The position numbers and the translations under genes were made by a program. DNA of 64,000 bases, taken from the NCBI GenBank assembly GCA_017506865.1, contig JAFCMP010000056.1:248001-312000 (forward strand). Direction: 5' to 3'. Every line of letters starts with the position of its first letter. The first letter of the stretch is position 1. The stretch comes from Tribonema minus (Eukaryota; Sar; Xanthophyceae; Tribonematales; Tribonemataceae). Shown here one piece after another: positions 16,101-28,100 of this stretch. The notes under the pieces are model-generated. The model saw nothing but the letters and a program-made list of their open reading frames with translations. It did not search any database and was not told the DNA's origin.

Positions 16101-19100
16101 GAGTGAGTGGCGCGCGCGCGCGGCGCATTCACGTTCTGGTGCAGATTTGCGCGTACACCCCAGGGTAAACCGCTTCGAGGCGCCCTGAAGCGTGTGAAAG
16201 TGCGCATGTATGCCTGCGTGTGCATTGCTGCGCGAGCGTCGTTCGGGATCGTTCCCAGCGCAGGCCCCCCCCGCAGACCGTGACGGGGGACGTGTCTCCG
16301 CGCCTCAATGCTCCGCAGCTGGCGCCTCCGCGCACTCGAGGCATGTCTCCCAAGCGCGATGACTCAATCCTCAACAACGACTTCGCAGCCCATCGCACCG
16401 CTGAAATGTGAGCGCCGTCGCCGCTGCCGCCGCCTTTTCAGGTGCCGCAGATCGTGATGGAGGTTGTGTTCCACGCGCACCTCAGCTCCGCACACTTGAA
16501 GTTGCACCTCCGTGCACTTGAAGTACGTCACAAGCACAACAAACCCCCGTTCCTATTGGCTTATCGCGCCGCTGAACGCGCGCCGCCATTGCCGCTGCCG
16601 CGCGCATCAGTGCCGCCCCCCCCCATCTGCAGGTGCCTGCAGATTGCAATGGAGGACCTAACGCTTGCCCTAACCCTATGCCACCTTTACCCCAACCCTA
16701 ACCCCCATCCTAATCCCCTAACCCTCGCCGCCCCCATCTGCAGGTGCCCGCAGATCGTGACGGAGGACGTGTTCCGCGCGCACCTCAGCGCTCAGGAGCT
16801 GGCGCGCTACCGCGATTTCGCGCTGCGCTCGTTCGTGGACACCAACAGGCGCCTGCGCTTCTGCCCGGGGCCAGGGTGCGCGCGCGTCGCGCGCGCGCCG
16901 CGCTCCTGCACGCGCGTCAAGTGCCCGTGCGGCGAGTGCTTCTGCTTCAAGTGAGTGCTTTGACGTTTGAGTGTTGAAGTTGAAACTCGACGGAGCGGTG
17001 TTCAGGTTGTCATGCAGCGTTGAGAGCTTCAAGACACTGCTGGTGTTGAAGTTGCTGTGTGTGCATGCGGTGAGTGCCGCTTGCCAGTGAGCGCGCTGCG
17101 CGCGTCAGTGCCCGTGCGGCGAGTGCTTCTGCGTCAAGTGAGTGACGCTGAGTGCGCATGCAAGGAGTCCTTCAGTTAGCGATGTTGCTGATGTTGAAGT
17201 TGCCGTGCATGCGTGGTGAGTGCGCGTGCGGCGAGTGCTTCTGCTTCAAGTGAGTGACGCTGCTGATGTTGAGCTTGCCATGCGCACGCGTCAAGCGCGT
17301 GTGCTGTGAGTGCTTCTGCTTCAAGTGAGTGCTTTGACGTTTGAGTGTTGGGGTAGAAACTTGATGCTGTGGTCTTGCAGCTAACGTGCACGCGCATCAA
17401 GTGCTCGTGCGGCAAGTGCTTCTGCTTCTTGAAAGCGAGTGACGCTGCCGTGGTTGCAGGTGAAATCTTTGTGCTGTGGTGTTGAAGTTGTCGTGCACGC
17501 GCGGCGAGTGCGCGTGCGGCCAATGCTTCTACTTCAAGTGAGTGACATGGCGCCGCTGGTGCTGAAGCCGCTGAGCCCATGCGGCCTGTGCGCATGCAGC
17601 GAGTCCTCCTGCTTCCAGTGAATGCTGCAGCAACCTGTCGTGTTGCAGTTGCCTTAGACAGAGAAAACCTTGTCGGCAGTTGTGGGGACGAGGCACACGA
17701 GCCGGTCACGTGCTGCGGCGGCAACACGATGCCAACCGTAGCCCGCAACCCCAACCATAGCCCTGACCACTACCTCAATCTCTAACACTATGAAGCAAGT
17801 TGCCTGTCCGTGCAACGAAGAGACGCACGAGCCGGTCACGTTCGCGCAGCTGCGGCGGTGGGGCGACGCCAACCCTACCCCCAAACCCTAACCCTACCTC
17901 CTGACCCCAACTGCCAGCCCAAACCCTCATCCTCAACCTTGCATTCAGGTGCGGGGACGAAGTGCACGAGCTGGTCGCGTGCGCGGAGCTGCGGCGCTGG
18001 CGCGATGCTAACCCTATCCCCAAACCCTATGCCTAACCCTAATCAAATCATAATCCTAACCCCAGACCGTAGAATCCTGTCTACAACCGTACCTGTAATC
18101 CTGCCTGCAGATGCGGCGATGAAGCGCACGAGCCGGTCGCGTGCGCGGAGCTGCGGTGCTGCCGCGAAGCTAACCTCACTCCAAACCTCAACCCTAGCCC
18201 TGACCCTTAACCCTCAGCCTATCTTTGAACTTGCTTTCAGGTGCGGGGATGAAGCGCATAAGCCCGAAATCCAACCCTACCCTAACCCAAGAGCTGCGGC
18301 AATGGCGCGGTGCTAACCCCAATGCCTAGCCAATGCCTAGCCCTGATTAAAATTGTAACCCCAACCCTATCCCTGACCTTTTAACCTTAGCCTATCTTCA
18401 AACTTGCTTTTAGGTGCGGGGACGAAGCGCACGAGCCGGTTGCGTGCGCGGAGCTGCGGCGCTGGCGCAAGAAGTACGCCAACGAGAGCAAGATGGCCAA
18501 CTGGCTGACCCCAATGTCAAACCTCAACCCTCACCCTGACCCTTACCTCATGCCTCACCCTACTTTCGAAAGTTCCTTTGGACCGTAACCTCAACTTTTG
18601 TGTCAGGTGCGGGGACGAAGCGCATGAGCCGGTCGCACGCGCGGAGCTGCGGCGCTGGCGCGATGCTAACCCTCGCTCCAGACCCCAACCCTAGCCCTGG
18701 CCCTTAACTCTTGAGCCTTCAAACTTGCTTTTAGGTGCGGGGATGAAGCGCACGAGCCGGTCGCGTGCGCGGAGCTGCGGCGCTGGCGCGAGAAGTGCTC
18801 CAACGAGAGCGAGACGGCCAACTGGCTGCTGGCCAACACCAAGATGTGCCCCAAGTGCGACACGCGCATCGAGAAGAACCAGGGGTGCAACCACATGACG
18901 TGCCGCCAGTGCAAGGTGCGCATGATTTTAACCGCAATTTCAGATACTCCAGAAGAAGATCAACCACGGGTGCAATTAGCATATTGTGCCGCCAGTGGAG
19001 TGTGCCCGTATGAAGCTGCAGTTTGAGGAAGAAATATGTAGGGGTGCAAGCAAGTGAGGTGCCGCCAGTGCAAGGTGCGCATGATGAGCCGTGCATCTGA

Positions 19101-22100
19101 GAGGATTTGGGGGTTTAATACATGACATGCCGCAAGTGCCATGTGCGCGTATGAAGCCGCAGCTTGGAGGAGAACCAGGGGTGCGATCACCTGACGTGCC
19201 GCCAGTGCAAGGTGCGCCCAATCCATTCACGATGTGGGGTAGATGAACCACGGGCGCGATTGGCGTATTGTGCCGCTAGTGACAGGTGCGCGTATGAAGC
19301 TGCAGTTTGAGGAAGAAATATCTAGGGGTGCAAGCAAGTGACGTGCCGCCAGTGCAAGGTGCGCATGATAAGCCGTGCATTTGAGAGGATTCAGGGGTTT
19401 ACTACATGACAAGCCGTGCATTTGAGAGGGGTCAGGGGCTCGATGCATGACATGCCGCCAGTGCAACGTGCGCTTATAATGCCGCAGCTTGGAGGAGAAC
19501 AGGGGTCAAGGTGCCACCACATGACGTGCCGCCAGTGCAAGGTGCGCCTGATTCATCTGCGATGCAGATGAATGAACCACGGGTGCAATTGCATATTGTG
19601 CCGCTCATGCAAGGTGCGCGTACGAATCCGCAGTTTGAGGAAGGAATATGCAGGGGTGCAAGCAAGTGACGCGCCGCCAGTGCTAGGTGCGCCTAAGTCA
19701 CGCGCGATCATCGCAAACAGCATTGGGCGCGTTCATATTCCGTCGTGCTTTCAAAGCGAGTCGGGGTGCAGCTGCAGTGACGTGCCGCCTGCGTGAAGTT
19801 GCTCATAGTGAGCCAGCCGCAACTGTAAATCGAAGGGGGGTTTCAACCACATGATGCGGCGCCAGTGCAAGGTGCGCCTAAATTCATACGTGATCCTCAA
19901 AAGAAGCGCAGGTGTGCGCAGTCAGCCGCGCTCTCAAAGAGAGTCAGGATGTAGCTGCAGTGACATAACGCCCGTGCAAGGTGCTCATAGTAGGACTCGA
20001 TTTCGGGGAACACTTGGGGGATGCAATCGCTGAAGTGCTGCCAGCGAGGTGCCCATGCCTGCCGCTGCGCGCTAGAGATGACCCATGGGTGCAATCGCAT
20101 GGCGTGCTGCCAGCGCAAGGTGCGCATACGCTGCCGTGCATGTGAGCAGGTTCAGGGGCTGCAACCACGTGACCTGCGCCCAGTGCAAGGCGCGCATGTG
20201 CTGCCGTGCATTCGAGCAGATGTAAGGGGTTGCAACCGAATGACCTGCCAGTGCCAGTGCCAGATGCGCAGATGCCGCCGTGCATTCGACAAGACGAGAT
20301 TTTGCCGCACCACCACTGCCACCAGTGCAAGGTGCACAACACATGCTGCAAGCTTGAGACAAATCAGGGTTGCCACTGCACGACGTGCCACCACTGTGCA
20401 AGGTGCGTTTGGTGGAGACTGCAGGGTGGCCATTATCCATTGTTCGCTGGGGACTGGCGCCAGTCGTGTTTTGCCTCTGCGCGCGTTCTTTGGACGTACG
20501 CGCAGGGACTCTACTAGCTGCGCACGCCGCCTGACCGGTCTGGATATGAAACAATACGGCGTGTCGCTGCGCGCGCGAGGAGGGCGCGCTGGGGGTGCAA
20601 CTTCAACTTTCTCTTGTTGCAGTGTCCCAGAACGCTGTGCTGGCTGCACAACTGTTGAGCAGCTGGCAGGTTTTATGAACTGCGCTCCGGCAGTGCGATC
20701 GCCCGCGTCTACTGTGACGGCGCGCCGCCGCTGCCACCAGCTGCGGAGCGCTGCGTACGCTCATTCAGCTAGGATTAGGGTTAGGGTTTGAGGCCAGGCT
20801 CGACAGTGTTATATGTGATGCAAGGTGCCGCGATGCACACGGCGACATCTCCACACCGCATGGCATACCGGCAGTGTCGCAGTGAACGCCTGCGAGCACA
20901 CACATGCTGGGTGCGTTCAACGCCTGAGCCCAGTAGCCCAGAAAACAGGCCGAAATTGTCCATGCAGTATGCCTGAGTATTTACGAAGAAGGCATGCATT
21001 GGGGCTGCAACCGATCAGCGGCTGTCCTGCCTGCTACACTTCTCGGTTTATTGCCGCCGCCTCCTGTGTTGATTGGTTGAGCTCCTGCTGCTGCTGCTGC
21101 TGCACACCGGCTACCCATGCTCTATCAACGGTCTTCTGTATTTTTCCCCTGAAAAACAGAGTTCTTACTTATTTATAAATTTATATTTATTCATAAATAA
21201 ACACCTTGTTGTTTTGTACCCTCGAAGACGAAGGTTTTCCCCTTCTAATTTGAAAATTTTGAATTATCAGCCTAACAAAAACTGGCGGTATTTCTTATTC
21301 TGGTGTATTCGAACGAAAACAATAAACAAGATAAAAGTTGAAAAGTCTTGTAAGAGTTAATAGCAATATTAAGAAAGAACTGACCTGCTGCTCTGAAATG
21401 CTGAGGCAGCGCATGGTCCGTTACAGGGATCACTTCCCCCAAGCTCATGCAGCGCTTAGCGAGGTCCCGCGCAACAGCGTGCCTGTCCTCAATGCGGTGA
21501 CCACGGTCGCCAGCGCCGGCACCCGCGCAGCTCATGCCGCAGTGAGGCTGCGGCAGCACGCGATGACTCTACAGACTGCTTTCGGAAGCAGAGGCCCACT
21601 ATGCGGCGTCCAACAGCGTCGCAGCGGACGCCGCCAGTCAGCAGGCGTTCTGAGCCCAGAGCCACCGCATGCTGCTGCGGCTTGCGGCGCGAGCTGCGCA
21701 GGCGCTGGCGGCTGTGGCCGCGGTCATCACCTCGTTGAGGACTGGCACGCTGTTTCGCAGGACCTCGCTGGCGAGCTGCATGAGCTTGGGGAGGTCACTG
21801 TGGTCCTTGTAATGAATCATTCGCTGCCTCAGCATTTGATACTTTCTGCTCCTCGAGGGGTACCGGGAACTCAGCTGCACTGAATCGCAGGCGGCGCAGG
21901 TACGCCCTGAGGTCGCGCAAGACGATCTGCAGCTCCCTTGCCCATGCATGGCCACCCTCGGTCATGACGCCGCAAACGTTCGGGTGGGAGAGAGAGTATT
22001 GGGACGATCGTCAGCGAGCCAGAAGGAGTTTTATGTGCTCGCTGCGGCACCTGCAGACGACTGATACGCGCCTCGCTCTGATCATTGGACTGTCGGGCAC

Positions 22101-25100
22101 AGATGAGACATGTTGCAGCGGCAGTGAGGGCCTGCATCAAGTCTCCGCGGTTCGAAGTGCACGCCCTGAGGCGTTAGTTTTGTGCCGTGCCTTGCACAGC
22201 ATCAATTGTTTTTAACGACACATTGCCGCCCTCTAGGGAGGGAGCATGTAGGCGTAATGGCCATCTCAGCCATGGGACGCAGCACCAGGGATGGCTTGAA
22301 GAACCGCTTCTTGGATTTGCAAAAGAGGGTGCACACATGGCGAGAGCAGGGAGGGCGCTGCTGCCATACCTCTGCTGCACTACAGCTGCACGGCACCCTT
22401 AGGCCCTACAGCCACAGCAACTTGTTGAATGAGGCGCCATTCAACTACCACTACACCTATGCCAACATCACCAACCTCTGCGTCCACACCGCCAACCTGA
22501 GGGATACCTTGGGGGGGGGGAAGGGCAGCATCGGGGCTGGCGTCATGACAAGTCGGACTATGTGCGGCCGATCCTGTGTGCTCACTACATCCTGTAGGAG
22601 CCTGAGGAGTGAGGCTGGCGCTGTGTTTCTTTCTTTAGTGGCAACTTGTTGTCGGAAACAATTGTTGCTGTGCGAGGCACGGCACAAAACAAGAAAACAC
22701 CCCACACCTAAGGAGTTGGGGGGGGCAAGGCTGACCTATAACACAGCATTGCCTCACCTCTACGGGCCCCTGCAGGTTGTAATGCGCACACTGGGTCTGG
22801 CGCACATAGTCCACTTTGTCGAGCGCCAGCTGCTGTCCTTGCCCCCTCTCAAAAAAGCCGCCAGATTGGCAGTGTGGACGCAGAGGTTGGTGTTGGCGTG
22901 GGTGTAGCGGTGATTAGGTGGCACCGTGGATATCCTCTCGTCGCTGGGGTTGTAGGGCTAAAGGGTGGTGCCGCGCACATGTACATGGCTTTGGTTGCTT
23001 TCTGTTGCAGTTTTTTGCAGCTTTACCATCGTCCTTTCCCCGATGCAGCCTGTGCCATTCACTTGTTGGAGCATCTCCCGAACACGTATATACACACCGC
23101 GCTTGAGTGCACACTCGATCTCGCAGTATGAGTTTTCTTCTGCTGGATCTGCATGGGCGGATGGGCGGAGCATGGCACCTATACTGAAACCACACAAGCA
23201 TACAGTATCTTAGGTACTTGTCTCTCTACAAAGCGGTTGCCTGGTGCGGCTTGCCTCGACTATAACCCTAACCCTACACAAGCATGCAGTATCTTAGGTA
23301 CTTGTGACTCTACATGATGGTTGCCTGGTGCGGCCTGCCTTGACCCTAACCCTAACCCTAAGTCAGCCGCGACCATCCTCTGACAAATGCAGCCCCCCCC
23401 CCATCCACCCACCACCCCCCTTCCTCGGACAAAAGTCATGTGTACTCCCCCCCCCCCCCTTCCTCTGACACCATACTCCCCCCCCCCTGCCCCTTGCAGT
23501 ACGAGTTCTGCTGGATCTGCATGGGCATCTGGGCGGAGCACGGCACCAACACGGGGGGGTACTACAAGTGCAACAAGTTCGTCGACAAATCCATGGAGGG
23601 GATGAGCGATGCCGCACGTGCAAAGGTAAAGTTTTGGTTGAAGTTGAGGCTGACAAAAACGGGTTACTATCAAGTGCGATGAGTTCATTGGCAAGTGTAT
23701 AGAGGGGCTGAGCGACGCGGTACGCTCAAACTCGCAGATTTGGTTGAAGTTGAGGTTGGCAGAGGGGGGCACTACATGTGCGACAAGTTCGTTGACGCGT
23801 GTACGGAGGCGGGGCGCAATGCGCCGCGTGCAGAGGTGAAGTTTTGCTTGGAATTCTTACAAGCTGATGGCGAATGCGCTGTGACCGCTGCAAAGTAGCC
23901 GTGTGTTACATCAGCCTGTGTTTTTGCTGATGTAGGGCTTTACTCTGGCATGCATCACTGACCCCAGCACACTGACCCCGCTACACACGAAAAGGCGATA
24001 CGGCAGCGAGTGGGCAACTGAGTGGTGCATAGTTGGTCCGTGGCGGTAATGGCGACGCCTGCGTCGTGAGGATTCTGCTCAGTCGTGGCGTGCTTCTGTG
24101 GCGATGCTCAGGTCGTGTGGTGTGTGTGTGTGGCAATGCTCAGTCTTGGTGCTGTGGTGATGCTCATTCATAATAGTGTGTTTGTCTGATAATGCTCAGC
24201 CGTGATGTGCTTGTGGCGATGCTCAATTATCGTGTGCTTTGGTGGTGATGCTCAGTCATTTTTGCGCGTGTGTGGTGATGCTCAGCCGTGTCTGTGGCGA
24301 TGCTCAACCACGATTCTTGTGGTGATGCATCATGTGCTTGCATGGTGATGGTGTGCTTTCGTGATGATGCTCAGCCGTGGTGTGTTTGTGGCAGCGCTCC
24401 ACCATTGCAGGGGGCGCTGCTCGGTCATGCTACGTGTGTGGTGATGATCATCAAGTTTTTGTGTGTGTGTGGTGATGCTCAGGCGGAGCTGGAGCGCTAC
24501 CTGCACTTCTACAAGCGCTTCCAGGGGCACGCGCTGGGGCAGGCGTTCGCGGAGACGCAGATGGAGAGCCGCACCGAGGCGCGCATGCTCGAGCTACTAG
24601 AGGTAGGCATGTATGCGTATTCATGTGGCTTTTCATGTGGCTTGACAAGGCATGTCATGCCGCCAATATTTCACTTTTCCCGTTTCCCCCCAGGCGCGCA
24701 TGCTCGAGCTACTAGAGGTAGGCATGTGAAGTATGTATCTGCGTATCGTTTGCTTTGGGATGCCGCGCTGCCGCCATGTCGCTTTGCACAGAGGCGCGCA
24801 TGCTTGAGAGCTAGTGGAGGTAAGGCCTGTATGCACCTACATGTGGCTTCATTTGGGGTGTATCTGTAGATTTATTCAAGATGTCACTCTGCAAAGAGGC
24901 GCGCCTGTAGCTTACGGGATGTCGTGCTGTTAATACGTCACTTCTCACCGAGGCGCGCATGCTCGAGCTACTAGAGGTAGGCATGTATGCATCTACACGC
25001 GGCTTAATGAGAGTGTCGTGCCACCAATATGTCACTTTTCCCGTTTCCCCCCACGCGCGCATGCTCGAGCTACAAAGGGTAGGCATGTAGGTATCTGCGC

Positions 25101-28100
25101 ATCGGGCTTGATTTGGGATGCCACGCTGCCGATATGTCACTTTGCACAGTCTACCAGAGGCAGGCACGTATATCCCTGCGTGCGGCTCACACGCGAGCAT
25201 TAGTGTTCACGCGAGCGATATCGCGCCACCGCCATCATTTGTAAGATAGAGGCATGTTGTATCTGTACAAGAGTTTCCTCGGCTGTGTCGAGATGCTTAA
25301 CAAGGGACTTGGTCATAATAGCTGGCGCGGGAATGGCTGCGCGCGCACGGGCCGCAGACCATCTGCCCGCGCACAAAACCTGTGTGCGCGCATGCATGTC
25401 GCTTGTGTCATCGCAGCGACTCTACTTATTACTCGTGCAGACGCAGAAATTGCTGCAAGACGACTACATAGCTGCTGTGCTTGTTGCTCGCTGTTGGGGC
25501 GTGCTTCCGCAGCAGAATGATCCCGTCCGCTGCTTGCTCGCTTTTCGGTTTGTGACAAAACTTGTGGAGCACTGCGGCCCAACAAGCCTAAAATCTGTGT
25601 ATACATGCCGCGTGTGTCGTTGCCATGACTCTACTTGTAACTCGTGCAGAATCAGGAGTCGGGGTCGTCCGGCTGGATCGACGTCCAGTTCCTGAGGACG
25701 GCCGTGGAGCAGCTCATTGAGTGCCGCAGAGCGCTCAAGTACACGTGAGTCTTGTGTTCGTGAAATTAAAGTATATGATCTCCAAGTTGAGGAGTGAACT
25801 TCATCGAGTGTCGCAGAGCGCTCAAGTACAAGTGAGGAGTGGTGTTCGTTAAGAGCATCCTGAAGTTTATTTTTTCTTAAGTTGAAGAAGGCACTTCAGC
25901 GCTCAAGTACCCTTACCACATATCCTTGGAGTATACTTCTATCATTTTCAAGTTGAAGGAGGAACTTCAAACTGCTCGTTGTTCATGATTATGTGCTTAC
26001 GTTCTGCCTCATCGCTCAGAATCTACATGAGCTGTCACCATCTGTTGATGTCAGTGTACGGGCCGATGCTTCCTCTCATGTGCTTGAAGAGTTTGATTCA
26101 AGTGAATGAGTGTCCTTCAAGAGTACACCTCTGCGTGTCCCTGTCCCCCGCATATGTGCATCTGTGCATCTGCATTCATGACAGCGCACCATGGCGGCGT
26201 TCGCGATCGCCTGCACATGCCGCGAGCCATGCTACGCGGTGTTAGTCCCAGCCCTACTATTGGACCTTACCCTACTGCTGATTCTCGCTTGGGGCATGAC
26301 CAAGGACAGATTATCGATACAGCACCTCCTACAAAGAGCTAGAGTATCAATCACACAATGCTCAGGGGCGCTGATGTGTATTCATGTTTTCATGGCGCAT
26401 CACGTTGCTTGCCTCTCCCGCTGCCTGTTGGACGTGTGCTGGCAACACAGCTTCAAGGTCAAGTTGAAGTAATTGTGTGTATGCTCGGATTGTCTACTCG
26501 CGCCCGCACATGGCCCTCATGCCGCGACAGCTCACACCAGCGACATTTGCACGCTACAAACGTGTGTCACACAACACTCTGCGGATTACTGCTGCCGCTT
26601 GCGCCACCCGCGTGGGTACTTGTTGAAGCGACCTCCTCGCACAGATGTTCCTACGCCATTTGTATGTACAGGTTTCTTTCACGAATTAGCTCAGAACGCG
26701 CTTTGAAGTTCACATACGCTGATTGCGGCTGCCGCTGCCCTGTGCGCGCAGGTACGTATGCGGCCACTATCTCACAGAGTCATTAATTGTGCTAACACAG
26801 TTGTTACAGTACACACTTGAAGTTTATATACGCTGATTGCTGCTGCCGCTGCCCTGTGCGCGCAGGTATGTATACGGCTACTACCTCACAGAGATCCATA
26901 TGCAGACTCACTTGTTACAGTACATACTTGAAGTAGATGTGTGCTGATCGCTGCTGCCACTGCCGCGTGCGTGTAGGTACGTATACGGCTACTACCTCAC
27001 GGACCCCGCGCAGAAGCGGCAGCGCGACCTGTTTGAGAACCACCAGGAGAACCTCGAGAAGTTCACGGAGCGTCTCAGGTATGCAGTTGAAGTATGACTT
27101 GAAGTAGGAGCGTCGCTGTCGTAATCTGCCGACAGACATGCCGCATGTGCTACGCGGTGCACGTGGCGTGAGGAGATTGGAGAGTCGCCTGGAATCACAA
27201 CTTGAACTATGTTAACCGCTGCACACATCTGCTGTCTCGCCCCTTGGGCCACAATGTTAGAATCGGGTGACATATTCAGACTCTTGACTCTAAACTGGCC
27301 TGCTGCCGTGGAGGCTGCGCTCGCCGCCGCGGATGGTGCGAACGTGGCGGCGCAGTTGCTGCATCTAAGAATGAAAGGAGTCTATGGAATCAGCAACAGG
27401 GCAACAGGGCAGCATCTACTGGCTCGCACTGACGACCAACCTCCGCTTCGTTGCCAAAATCGATATTATGCCTCGACCCAGACTCTGAACTGCCGGCAAA
27501 TTTTTCGGCCTCGCCCCCTTGTGCCTGGACTCATCAGGCGCGCATGTGTCAGTCGCTGTCGGGAGGACGGCTCTGGTCTCCTTGCATAGGCCGGTTCGCC
27601 GCGAAAACCCTATCCCTAAGATAACGCTAACCCCTACTTGCCTACATACCTACCTACGATTCGCAGCGAGCTGAGCGAAAGCAGCTGGAGAAGGTTGATT
27701 TACATGCTCAATTCTCCTTATTGTCTTCGGCTGTTCTCGCTTTGCAACTCTTCAAGTACTGATGTGTTTCTTGGGTAGTGGGTACTATACTGTATGTATG
27801 CCCCGCAACGAGCTGAGCGAGAAGCCGCTGGAGACCATCGACAGGGCGGAGGTCATCAACTACTATGCTACCCTTAACCCAACACACACAATCACCACAT
27901 CTTCCGCAGCAAGTTGAGCAAGAAGCTGCTCGATCCAAGCCACGAACGCTTCAAGTACTGACGTTTCTTGTGCTTTACTGCGTGCCGCGCAGCGAGCTGA
28001 GCGAGAAGCCCTGGAGACCATAGACAGGGCGGAGGTCATCAACTACGCTGCTATCCTCTGTCCACGACGCATACGCTTTGAGGATGTTGACGCGTTTCTT

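Noticed and set aside
24050..24482. CRISPR-like regular repeats
   Set aside because: Spacing is irregular, repeats are short and decayed, there are no unique spacers, and the locus is an intron of a eukaryotic gene.
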